A DNA stretch of 6,369 nt from an uncultured Eubacteriales bacterium (lineage in GTDB: Bacteria > Bacillota > Clostridia > Lachnospirales > Lachnospiraceae), in assembly GCA_949297565.1 (NCBI GenBank), contig CASFUI010000217.1, positions 1 to 6,369 on the forward strand. Direction: 5' to 3'. Under the pieces are notes generated by a model that did no database searches, had not been told where the DNA came from, and saw only the letters and a program-made list of their open reading frames with translations. Numbering within the stretch: the first letter of the stretch is position 1; each line of letters starts with the position of its first letter. The position numbers were made by a program, and so were the translations under genes. This document shows, piece by piece, positions 1 to 6,152 of this stretch.

Positions 1-301
1 CCTCTTCCTTTGAAACAAATCCTGCCGCCACCTTCTGCCCCAGCAGAAAATCACTTATCACATGGCGCTCTTTCATAGCCATTTTCTGATAATCGTCCAG
101 TCTTGCAAAATCATATGAGCTGTAATCCTTGACAGCCTCCAGCTTTCCTATTTCAGCCGTCAAATCATTTACCATTTTGCGCGCGTCATCGTCCGTCAGC
201 TTAAGCGAGAAATTGTAATCTCTGATATTTCTGGCAAGTCTGACACGGCTTGAAATGACAACATCGCTTTCTCTGCCGTTTTCCTCAAACCACCTAAGCA
301 T
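1..301 (-). CDS. mcsB: Protein-arginine kinase McsB, N-terminal 100 codons (runs off left edge)
   Basis: McsB phosphorylates arginine residues on proteins, marking them for degradation by ClpCP; in Bacillus it also inactivates the repressor CtsR. It is a bacterial relative of the creatine/arginine kinases (ATP:guanido phosphotransferases). The visible part starts MLRWFEENGRESDVVISSRV and continues RLARN. The S-S-R-V-R-x-x-R signature near residues 17-24 is the family's ATP-phosphate-binding arginine cluster. The catalytic cysteine and guanidino-specificity loop would lie beyond the window and cannot be checked. The start codon (299-301) lies inside the end of mcsA, giving an 8-bp overlap with the upstream stop codon. 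An AAGG motif 8 nt before it (310-313) can serve as ribosome binding site, so translation is probably coupled to mcsA. clpC would be the expected next gene to the left. Confidence 0.95.
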   Translation of the reverse strand, partial: MLRWFEENGRESDVVISSRVRLARNIRDYNFSLKLTDDDARKMVNDLTAEIGKLEAVKDYSSYDFARLDDYQKMAMKERHVISDFLLGQKVAAGFVSKEE

Positions 302-896
302 CCCTGCCACCTTCTTTCAATGCCTTTATCTCATCGCGGTATCTCGCCGCGTCCTCGTATTCCTCAAGCTCGATTGCCTCCTTCAATTTGGCATTGAGCA
401 CCGCTATCTCATCAAGAATATCTGTCTTTGATTTAGACTTCTTTTCCGCAGCCTTGCCTGAAACCGACTTTGATGCAGTCTCGTTTTTATTTTCATTGTC
501 GGCGCTTTCTGATTTATCCAGATGTCTTTTTCCTTTATGCTCAATACTTCCCTGAAGCTTTTTCATATTATCCTCAATCAGCGGACCAAACACATCATAG
601 CACTCCGCGCAGCCGAACTTTCCGACACGGATAAATTCCTGATAGTTCATTCCGCACTTTGGACATTTCACATGAAGCATTGGATTATCCGCCTCTTCAC
701 CCGCTCTGTTTGAAGCGGCAAACAAACCTGTAAGCAACTTTACAAACGGAAAATTTCCTCCGAGAGAATCGCCGAAGCCTGACAGCCCCATTTTTGACGC
801 GCACGAGCTGCAGAGATGATGCTCAGTCATCACACCGTTTATCACCTCTGTATAATGAAATGTTGCCTCATTCTGATAACAATTTTCACACAACAT
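294..896 (-). CDS. mcsA: McsA, zinc-binding activator of the McsB arginine kinase
   Basis: McsA is the partner that activates McsB and delivers it to stress-response substrates in the cytoplasm. The 200-residue product has four CxxC pairs, at C3/C6, C29/C32, C78/C81 and C96/C99, consistent with two zinc-binding knuckles. Residues about 118-160 form a charged low-complexity linker rich in K, S, E and N. A UvrB/UvrC (UVR) motif follows at about 165-195 (ELEEYEDAARYRDEIKAL). Length is close to the usual 170-190 or so residues. An in-frame ATG lies 60 bp further upstream at 956, but I chose 896. The family begins with M-x-C-x-x-C, the longer start would overlap the flippase gene by 41 bp, and a GGGGTG motif sits 8 nt before the 896 start. 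The gap to the flippase stop is only 19 nt, so the two are probably co-transcribed. No CtsR operator and no promoter fit in that gap. Confidence 0.93.
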   Translation of the reverse strand: MLCENCYQNEATFHYTEVINGVMTEHHLCSSCASKMGLSGFGDSLGGNFPFVKLLTGLFAASNRAGEEADNPMLHVKCPKCGMNYQEFIRVGKFGCAECYDVFGPLIEDNMKKLQGSIEHKGKRHLDKSESADNENKNETASKSVSGKAAEKKSKSKTDILDEIAVLNAKLKEAIELEEYEDAARYRDEIKALKEGGRDA

Positions 897-915
897 AATA
901 ATAGCACCCCGCTTT

Positions 916-2478
916 TTAATAAATTCCCCTTCGTCTGCACAAAAACAATGTTCCAAAATATGTCACAGCCGCCGCCGCAAATGCCGCCGCTAAAGCCGCT
1001 GCGTTTACATGTACCGCCGAGTACAGAATTTTATATACGGCGGTAACCGCAATCCCCATGATAACCGAGCAGACAAACGGTATCACAAAGGTTTTCATAT
1101 ATTCCATATTATAGCCTATATATTTCCTGAGCGACCTCAGATTTAAAATAAAAATCAAAACCGGGAACGAAGCGTTTCCTATTACAATAGCATAAATTCC
1201 AAGTCTTGACCACCTCAAAAGCACATACACTAAAACAATGTGCACCACAAGCGAGATAAGCGAATGCTTTACCGGCGCATTCATTTTATCTATCCCCTGA
1301 AGAGCTGAGCTGGTTACAGTTGCCAGAGTGTAAAATACTACCGCTATTGCTCCTATTTTAAGCATCACCCCGCCCTGCGAGCTGTCATAGCTTGAAAACA
1401 AAAGCTGTATAATAGGCTTCCCAAGCGTGAAAAGCCCTATAAATGAAGGGATTGCAATAAACATATTTGTCTTAATTGTATTTGCAATTTTATCCCTGAC
1501 TGACACAATATCCTTCTGCGTATATGAGGCAACAACACTCGGAAGCATTGACGCCGACATTGCGGAAGCAACGCCCTGAGGAATACCGATAAGCAGGCTG
1601 TAGCTTGAACTGAAATTTCCCAAATCAGCCTTTATATTTGCAGATACATCTCTTCCAACCATCATATTTGAAAACATCGCATCATCAATAACAGCGCTTA
1701 TCTGGTACAGCGTCTGACCAAGAATAATCGGAATCATAGTAAGAATTATTACTCTGTATACTTCTGACGGCTCCTGTAGCGCGCTTACTTTATCCCTTCT
1801 TATCATCCTCCTGAATGCCGGTCTGTAAATAATGTAGAGAACTATCAGAAATATCAATCCTGTAAGCGCTCCCATTGCAGTTCCCATTGTTCCGCCTGCC
1901 GCCCCGTATGCCGCAACATCAACCGAAGCCTTAAACGTCCTGGTGAGAAGGTATGCCGCCAGTATGCTGACCAGCGCATTTATTATCTGTTCGATAAGCT
2001 GTGAAACAGCAGTCGGAATCATTGTTCCCTGCCCCTGATAGAAGCCTCTCATCACTCCCATAACAGCCACAAAAAATATTGTAGGCGCAAGAACACGCAG
2101 AGGTATGGCAAGCCCCGGAACACCCTTGTAAAGATTTTCAATAACGCCCGCGCCAAAAAACAGCAGAAGCGCAGCGGCACCTCCGGTACAAACGGACACT
2201 ATCAGTGAACACTTAAAAATCTGAGCGGCATTTTTGTACTGCTTTGTTATAAAACGCGCCGAAATCAGCTTTGAAACCGCCATCGGCAATCCGTATGAAG
2301 ACAGCACAAGCATGATGTTATATATATTATACGCCACGCTGTAAATACCATTGCCTTCACTGCCAATAATATTCATCAGAGGAATGCGGTAAAACATTCC
2401 TATTATTCTCACTAAAATTCCAGCCACAGCAAGTATTCCGCCATGGACCAGAAAATTCCGCCTTTTATTTTCCGACAT
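916..2478 (-). CDS. SpoVB/YtgP-type polysaccharide or lipid-linked precursor flippase (MOP superfamily)
   Basis: The 520-residue polytopic membrane protein belongs to the multidrug/oligosaccharidyl-lipid/polysaccharide exporter superfamily, close to SpoVB and YtgP (lipid II flippases or sporulation cortex proteins). Recognisable features are the N-terminal KRRNFLVHGGILAVAGILVR helix with a following RIPL, the GSEGNGIYS motif at about 39-47, and RGFYQGQGTMIPTAVSQLIE at about 144-163, which is characteristic of this branch. Hydrophobic segments alternate through to the C-terminus, in line with about 14 helices and typical family length. The exact substrate (lipid II, another undecaprenyl-linked glycan, or a spore-related precursor) cannot be read from sequence. 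The frame is open 66 bp further up, to an ATG at 2544, but that extension would be encoded by the terminator hairpin and does not look like the family. The ATG at 2478 gives the expected N-terminus MSENKRRNF. Its upstream GGGAG is only 3 nt away, so initiation may be weak or regulated. Confidence 0.88.
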   Translation of the reverse strand: MSENKRRNFLVHGGILAVAGILVRIIGMFYRIPLMNIIGSEGNGIYSVAYNIYNIMLVLSSYGLPMAVSKLISARFITKQYKNAAQIFKCSLIVSVCTGGAAALLLFFGAGVIENLYKGVPGLAIPLRVLAPTIFFVAVMGVMRGFYQGQGTMIPTAVSQLIEQIINALVSILAAYLLTRTFKASVDVAAYGAAGGTMGTAMGALTGLIFLIVLYIIYRPAFRRMIRRDKVSALQEPSEVYRVIILTMIPIILGQTLYQISAVIDDAMFSNMMVGRDVSANIKADLGNFSSSYSLLIGIPQGVASAMSASMLPSVVASYTQKDIVSVRDKIANTIKTNMFIAIPSFIGLFTLGKPIIQLLFSSYDSSQGGVMLKIGAIAVVFYTLATVTSSALQGIDKMNAPVKHSLISLVVHIVLVYVLLRWSRLGIYAIVIGNASFPVLIFILNLRSLRKYIGYNMEYMKTFVIPFVCSVIMGIAVTAVYKILYSAVHVNAAALAAAFAAAAVTYFGTLFLCRRRGIY

Positions 2479-2494
2479 ACGCTCCCAGCCTTTC

Positions 2495-2522
2495 AAAAAA
2501 GGCAGCAAGTTATCCTGCTGCC
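2495..2522 (-). terminator. Intrinsic terminator or attenuator just before the flippase gene
   Basis: On the minus strand GGCAGCA (2522-2516) pairs perfectly with TGCTGCC (2507-2501) across an 8-nt loop. Six T residues (2500-2495) follow directly, the standard form of a Rho-independent terminator. It could end the three-gene transcript coming from the glycosyltransferase promoter. However, only 16 nt separate the T-tract from the flippase start codon, too little room for a promoter. Transcripts that express the flippase must therefore pass through this hairpin, which makes an attenuator role plausible. Confidence 0.8.
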
Positions 2523-2600
2523 CCCTGATTTGCGCGGAAGGCATAAGCCAAGCCTGAATGCCTGACGCCGCCCGCGAACGTGAGTAACCCGCAAAGCGCG
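2521..2600 (-). other. GC-rich foldable intergenic element (possible leader RNA or dispersed repeat)
   Basis: I count 51 G or C in these 80 bases (64%), clearly above the surrounding genes. On the minus strand TTTGCG (2595-2590) plus GG can pair with CC plus CGCAAA (2534-2529) with one bulged G. Immediately inside, AGGCAT (2563-2558) pairs with ATGCCT (2544-2539). The terminator stem follows directly, so the stretch could fold as a compact leader ending in a terminator. I do not recognise it as a known riboswitch or T-box. All three minus-strand reading frames happen to be open across most of it, including a 33-codon frame starting at the TAATG junction with the upstream gene. Alternatives are a dispersed repeat, or the decayed remnant of a gene. 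Confidence 0.4.
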
Positions 2601-2610
2601 CTCCTCATCA

Positions 2611-3714
2611 TTAGTTAATTATAAAATCCGCTACATACCATTCACCGTCTGTCTTTACAAACGTATACGTTACTGATGTATTATAAGTCTTATTTCCGTC
2701 GTTCCAGTCTACATATAAATCATAGTATACATCGCAGGAGAAACAGTCATCCGAATATTTTCTGAAATTGCTGATATTCTCATTATTAAATTCATACGTA
2801 TAGGTTTTGCCGTACAAAAATGCCCATACAGCAGGAATATCGCTGATATACTCGTTTGCGTAGCCTACCATTCTACTTGTAAGAGAGCTTAAGCTGCCTC
2901 TGTTGATAATATATTTTCCGTAATTTCTCGCAATACTCATAATATCATCCTGCATCTCAGCAAGCATTGCATCATCAGACGGATATTCCGCCGTATATGT
3001 GTTGTTTTCGTTTACAATCTCAAGATTTACTCCCGACAGTTCAGCCTCAACCTGCGGCTGGGCAATGAGTCCCGAAACCTCATAGACTGTTCTGAGAGGT
3101 TCTTCAACGTAATCTCCCACATGCATGCACGGTGAAAATTCTTTCCCGCTCTCCTTAATATAACTGTCCCCGACCTCTATGCCGTTAATCGTAACCTTGC
3201 TGTCCGACGGAGCGCTGATTGTGATTGTGTTATTGTTCGACTTATCGGAATAGTCATCAAATGAAATACTGCCCATTTTCCATTTTGTAAAATTATGAGC
3301 GTTTTTTCCGTCCTGAACAAGCGAGACCTTTGCTATCGGGGTATCTCCGGCATAAACGACATATACAGGCGTCGACTCAGAGTATTCCCTGCTCTTTTTC
3401 TTGTAGGTTACCGTCTCATTTCCAAGCTTGCTCTCAAGATAGCCGGCAATCTGCTCGTTTGTCTCAAACTCATTCACCTTCACGCCGCTCTCATTTAAAA
3501 GATTTTCTACATTATCGGCAGTAAAATAGCTGATAATTTTATCCATCTGAGAGCTCGGTCTTCCCTCCTCGTAATCCTTGATAAATCCGTAAAGGACAAT
3601 CCAGCACACAACCATAGCCGCCGCGAGGACAACAGAATAACCGATCAGAAATCGGGCAAATTTGTTTATCCTTCTCTTTTTTTTCTTTTTCCTTTTGTTA
3701 ACATTTGTATTCAT
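2611..3714 (-). CDS. Uncharacterised single-pass membrane protein with large extracytoplasmic part
   Basis: I do not recognise a named family for this 367-residue protein. The N-terminus is extremely basic (KRKKKKKRR at residues 7-15) and is followed by one hydrophobic helix at about 20-45. It should therefore be a type II anchor with about 320 residues outside the cell. Residues about 56-155 look like a small alpha/beta domain. Residues about 162-236 are beta-rich with SKVTINGIEVGDSYI, resembling the Ig-like linker modules of surface proteins. Residues about 247-367 end in YTFVKTDGEWYVADFIIN, the strand pattern typical of NTF2-like folds. Those assignments are by eye only. GGAGG lies 6 nt before the ATG. 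It starts 22 bp after the glycosidase stop and is the last gene before the terminator, so it is likely co-expressed with the two glycan genes. A scaffold or sensor role in the envelope is possible but not shown. Confidence 0.85.
   Translation of the reverse strand: MNTNVNKRKKKKKRRINKFARFLIGYSVVLAAAMVVCWIVLYGFIKDYEEGRPSSQMDKIISYFTADNVENLLNESGVKVNEFETNEQIAGYLESKLGNETVTYKKKSREYSESTPVYVVYAGDTPIAKVSLVQDGKNAHNFTKWKMGSISFDDYSDKSNNNTITISAPSDSKVTINGIEVGDSYIKESGKEFSPCMHVGDYVEEPLRTVYEVSGLIAQPQVEAELSGVNLEIVNENNTYTAEYPSDDAMLAEMQDDIMSIARNYGKYIINRGSLSSLTSRMVGYANEYISDIPAVWAFLYGKTYTYEFNNENISNFRKYSDDCFSCDVYYDLYVDWNDGNKTYNTSVTYTFVKTDGEWYVADFIIN
2618..2645 (-). promoter_or_regulatory. Candidate sigma-A promoter for flippase-mcsA-mcsB
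   Basis: A perfect TATAAT (2623-2618) lies within the last codons of the uncharacterised protein gene. A weak -35-like GTGAAT (2645-2640, 3 of 6 consensus bases) lies 16 bp upstream. Transcription would begin near 2611, giving a leader of about 130 nt that contains the GC-rich element and the terminator. TATAAT occurs by chance in AT-rich DNA, so this is tentative. Confidence 0.3.
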
Positions 3715-3736
3715 ATATAACCTCCACGATGAAGTC

Positions 3737-4867
3737 TTATTTAACCAGCCATGCCGTAGGACATGTTCTTGGCCCTGTCGGTGAATAAGGCGTATTTATA
3801 ACTTCACCATTGTAGTACATCTGCGTTGAAGTTCCGCCGTCCATAACCGAAGCATTTACAGCACCGTACTGAAGCATTATATCCTGAAGGTCTGAAAACG
3901 AAGCGCCAAGACTGTTCGCCATTCTTCCGTCTATTGCGAGCAGAAGAATTGAACCGTCTGCCGTCTGTCCGAGCGCCGTACGAGGATTAAGTCCTCCTCC
4001 TGTTCCGGAAACATCCTGTGCCTCGCCGTTGATAATCAAAAACGGGCCTATACTGCTGTTAATGCTTACACAGTCGCGGATGTTATTCTGTTTCGCGGTC
4101 TCAGCATTCATATTTCCCACTACAAGCTTATTGTCAAATGTGATGCCTGTGACATGGTAAACCGTACCAGAGTTTCCGTTGACCTGCTCTCCGTTTATCA
4201 TCACCAGTCCTATCGGCATTCCCGTCCATGTAGTTTCACCGTCAACAAACTCCCCGCCGTTGACGCCGCCTATCGCATCATACCTCTTTGCAATATCCGC
4301 AACTACCTGACCGTTGCCCTCACGAAAGCCGTCTATAGTACCCACAAACAATCTTGACGGGTCTTTTATTTTCATCAGCTTTCCTCTGTAAGTAGAGCCT
4401 TTCACATCTATAATCTCAATATCAGGAACATCCTCATTAACCTCTGTATCAATGGTTACAAGGCTTGTGTCCGTAACCTCATCAGTGTCTTTTATGGAAT
4501 TTGCCTCCTTAATCTGTGCAATCTCCTCCTCCGAACAGAAAAGATTTGCAAGAAAACCTATCGCGCTCGTCTCCTGTACTGACAAAACAAACTGATTTTT
4601 AGCCGTCTTAGACGGTCCATAGACAAGGATTGCCATAACGCCGTAAAGCCATACACATACAAGCGCAAGTGTGAGCACAATAGTGGCGGCAACTCTACCC
4701 ACCCATATAAGAATTTTTTGTTTTTTTGTTCTTTTCTTTCTTCTTCCTGAATTCCTGCGGCCTGCTTTCTCTGAGTGTCCTCTCTTACCTGCCGGAATCT
4801 TTCTTGTCTGCGATACTTCCTCTGTGAAATCGAGCAATTCTATTTCTTCATTATTATCGTTAATCAT
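3737..4867 (-). CDS. Membrane-anchored phosphodiester glycosidase (NAGPA) domain protein
   Basis: The C-terminal half matches the phosphodiester glycosidase family related to mammalian uncovering enzyme (GlcNAc-1-phosphodiester alpha-N-acetylglucosaminidase; formerly DUF2233). Key motifs of the 376-residue protein are GGVNGGEF (200-207), NPRTALGQ (294-301), LLLAIDGR (308-315) and NASVMDGGTSTQMYYNG (338-354), all in the expected order with the domain finishing at the C-terminus. The N-terminus is a cytosolic tail of about 50 residues, acidic then strongly basic (GRRKKRTKKQK), and a hydrophobic segment at about 52-83 places the enzyme outside the membrane. Residues about 85-160 are a variable stalk. 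Such proteins occur in exopolysaccharide and wall-glycan gene clusters, where they may cleave or trim sugar-phosphate diesters; the actual substrate is unknown. GGAGG lies 6 nt before the ATG. The gene follows the glycosyltransferase by 31 bp with no terminator between. Confidence 0.9.
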   Translation of the reverse strand: MINDNNEEIELLDFTEEVSQTRKIPAGKRGHSEKAGRRNSGRRKKRTKKQKILIWVGRVAATIVLTLALVCVWLYGVMAILVYGPSKTAKNQFVLSVQETSAIGFLANLFCSEEEIAQIKEANSIKDTDEVTDTSLVTIDTEVNEDVPDIEIIDVKGSTYRGKLMKIKDPSRLFVGTIDGFREGNGQVVADIAKRYDAIGGVNGGEFVDGETTWTGMPIGLVMINGEQVNGNSGTVYHVTGITFDNKLVVGNMNAETAKQNNIRDCVSINSSIGPFLIINGEAQDVSGTGGGLNPRTALGQTADGSILLLAIDGRMANSLGASFSDLQDIMLQYGAVNASVMDGGTSTQMYYNGEVINTPYSPTGPRTCPTAWLVK

Positions 4868-4898
4868 GATAATCCTCCATTCTATGGATGACTTTTGT

Positions 4899-5960
4899 TC
4901 ATCGTTTATGTTTAAATACCCATCTTCTCTGTATCTGAAAACTTATTACAAAAAGCACCGTATCTATAACCGCCTTTGTGACAACCGTCATTACCTGTCC
5001 GAATAAAAATATACTTGTCACCAGATATACCAGACCGTATGAAACAGCCATTTGACATATACACAGAATATAATATCTTGTTATAGAACTGCCAACGCCT
5101 CTGTTTGACTTAAACACAGCCTTTCTGTTAAATGTATAGTTAAAAAGTGAAGATATTACTCTTGCCAGTATTGTAGCAGCAAGAATACGCCCTCCGCTGC
5201 CGACTCTGCCAAACAAAAGCGCGCTTATAATGCTAAACATCACCAGGTCTATAACCGCAGACGCAATGGAGCTGAATAAAAACTTAAAAATAACACCGTA
5301 AATTTTTAAAGAATCTCTTATAGGATGAAAATGTGTTGACGCATTCTCTTCTATGTACACTGTCTCTATCGGAACTTCCTCAAACTCAATTCCGCTCTGC
5401 TTAAATTCAAGCAGCATGTTGGTCTCATACTCGAAGCGCTCACCCTTGACCTTGCAGAACATTTCAAGATACTGTCTTGGAATTGCCCTTAGCCCTGTCT
5501 GCGTATCTGAAATATTCAGCCCGCACGCAAACTTAAAAACAAAGCTTGTCATATTGTTCCCAAATCTGCTCTTAAACGGAACATCATCTCCCGAAAAATT
5601 TCTTACACCGAGAATCACTTTGTCCTTACATTCTGCCATTTTTTCGCAGCAGCGAAGAATGTCAGCCTCCTTGTGCTGATTATCCCCGTCAACCGTCACA
5701 ACACCGTCTATATCAGGTCTGTTGGCAATACAATATTCAAATGCAGTCTTTAAACCGCGCCCTTTTCCCCTGTTTACACTGTGCGTTAGAATTGTACACT
5801 CCGGATACCGTGCGACATATTTAAATGGCTCCATATGTTTCTCATCGCTTCCGTCATTGACAATAATAATATCGTGAAAGCCGGCAGCAATCAGCGAATC
5901 AACCACACACACCAGCTTTTCATCCGGATTCAATGAAGGAATTACAACTGACACTTTCAT
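4899..5960 (-). CDS. GT2 family glycosyltransferase fused to a GtrA-like membrane domain
   Basis: This 353-residue fusion has a DPM1/GtrB-like GT-A domain (about 1-220) and a four-helix GtrA domain (about 224-351). The transferase part shows VIPSLNP (6-12), VNDGSD (34-39), NRGKGRGLKTAF (63-74), the metal/nucleotide-binding DGD (91-93) in VTVDGDNQH, and DTQTGLRAI (152-160), the hallmark of polyprenyl-phosphate sugar synthases. The GtrA part carries FNYTFNRKAVFK (273-284) and ends QIQRRWVFK, as GtrA domains do. The likely role is to load a sugar from a nucleotide donor onto undecaprenyl phosphate at the inner face and help move it across the membrane for glycan decoration; the sugar is unknown. 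The frame opens at an ATG at 5975, but that codon overlaps the GGAG ribosome binding site (5970-5973). The ATG at 5960, 9 nt after GGAG, gives the expected MKVSVVIPSLNP start. It is the first gene of the probable operon. Confidence 0.93.
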   Translation of the reverse strand: MKVSVVIPSLNPDEKLVCVVDSLIAAGFHDIIIVNDGSDEKHMEPFKYVARYPECTILTHSVNRGKGRGLKTAFEYCIANRPDIDGVVTVDGDNQHKEADILRCCEKMAECKDKVILGVRNFSGDDVPFKSRFGNNMTSFVFKFACGLNISDTQTGLRAIPRQYLEMFCKVKGERFEYETNMLLEFKQSGIEFEEVPIETVYIEENASTHFHPIRDSLKIYGVIFKFLFSSIASAVIDLVMFSIISALLFGRVGSGGRILAATILARVISSLFNYTFNRKAVFKSNRGVGSSITRYYILCICQMAVSYGLVYLVTSIFLFGQVMTVVTKAVIDTVLFVISFQIQRRWVFKHKR

Positions 5961-5969
5961 GCAAAAAAT

Positions 5970-5973
5970 CTCC
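5970..5973 (-). promoter_or_regulatory. Ribosome binding site that sets the glycosyltransferase start
   Basis: GGAG on the minus strand lies 9 nt before the ATG at 5960. It overlaps the more upstream in-frame ATG (5975-5973), which therefore cannot use it. This favours the shorter, family-typical protein. Confidence 0.7.
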
Positions 5974-5999
5974 ATTCATTTATAGATAAGCCAAACTAA

Positions 6000-6028
6000 A
6001 TAATATAACAAAGCCGTGTTATTTGCAA
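6000..6028 (-). promoter_or_regulatory. Probable sigma-A promoter for the glycosyltransferase operon
   Basis: On the minus strand TTGCAA (6028-6023, 4 of 6 to the -35 consensus) and TATTAT (6005-6000, 5 of 6 to the -10 consensus) are separated by exactly 17 bp. A transcript starting near 5993 would have a leader of about 33 nt before the ATG at 5960, with GGAG inside it. This is the best promoter match in the divergent gap. Confidence 0.55.
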
Positions 6029-6090
6029 TGAGATTTATCTAAATTTCGTCTCAATATAAAATCAAAAAATAATATTATATTTGATTTATA

Positions 6091-6120
6091 GTAACACACC
6101 CAAGCACTTTTTCATATTAT
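6091..6120 (+). promoter_or_regulatory. Candidate promoter for the Cys-rich small protein
   Basis: GTAACA (6091-6096, 4 of 6 to -35) and TATTAT (6115-6120, 5 of 6 to -10) are separated by 18 bp on the plus strand. Transcription would start near 6127, with GGAGG 13 nt later. The same stretch contains CATATTATT (6113-6121), which loosely resembles the CATA-type -10 of the sporulation factors sigma-E and sigma-K, with an AC 17 bp upstream (6094-6095). Whether expression is vegetative or sporulation-linked cannot be decided from the sequence. Confidence 0.35.
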
Positions 6121-6139
6121 TTTATTGTAAATGTTATTT

Positions 6140-6144
6140 GGAGG
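6140..6144 (+). promoter_or_regulatory. Strong ribosome binding site of the Cys-rich protein gene
   Basis: GGAGG is followed by an 8-nt A/T-rich spacer and then ATG at 6153. This is a near-ideal site. It fixes the strand and start of a gene whose composition would otherwise make it easy to overlook. Confidence 0.85.
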
Positions 6145-6152
6145 AATTAAAA

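Larger units (their letters stand above)
5961..6152. other. Divergent AT-rich intergenic region between glycan operon and Cys-rich gene
   Basis: This 192-bp gap contains the minus-strand promoter (6000-6028), the plus-strand candidate promoter (6091-6120) and both ribosome binding sites. Between the promoters lie an imperfect inverted repeat (AGATTTA / TAAATTT, 6031-6046) next to the minus-strand -35 box, and an AT-only palindrome ATAATATTAT (6069-6078). Either could be a regulator site, but such matches are common in AT-rich DNA. No additional gene or RNA was seen. Confidence 0.6.

Noticed and set aside
897..915. Search for a CtsR or CIRCE heat-shock operator before mcsA
   Set aside because: The gap is only 19 nt and contains neither tandem GGTCAAA nor the TTAGCACTC/GAGTGCTAA pair.
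897..956. Twenty-residue N-terminal extension of McsA
   Set aside because: It would overlap the flippase gene, and the McsA family starts at the first zinc-knuckle methionine, which has its own upstream G-rich site.
522..1046. Plus-strand open frames (522-713 and 816-1046) opposite mcsA and the end of the flippase gene
   Set aside because: They lie opposite well-recognised genes, lack family features and have no convincing start signals.
2479..2544. Twenty-two-residue N-terminal extension of the flippase
   Set aside because: The DNA encoding it is the terminator hairpin and part of the GC-rich element, and the extra residues do not resemble flippase N-termini.
3295..3524. Two overlapping plus-strand open frames opposite the uncharacterised membrane protein gene
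   Set aside because: They overlap each other in different frames, and the minus-strand gene has a proper ribosome binding site, membrane anchor and plausible domains.
3670..3700. A8 run and other poly-A stretches in the lysine-rich tail, considered as phase-variable or programmed-frameshift sites
   Set aside because: They are explained by consecutive lysine codons in an AT-rich genome, the frame is intact, and no alternative downstream frame is meaningful.
4154..5679. Plus-strand open frames (4154-4357, 4671-5006, 5353-5679) opposite the glycosidase and glycosyltransferase genes
   Set aside because: They are antisense to recognised domains, and their compositions reflect the opposite coding strand.
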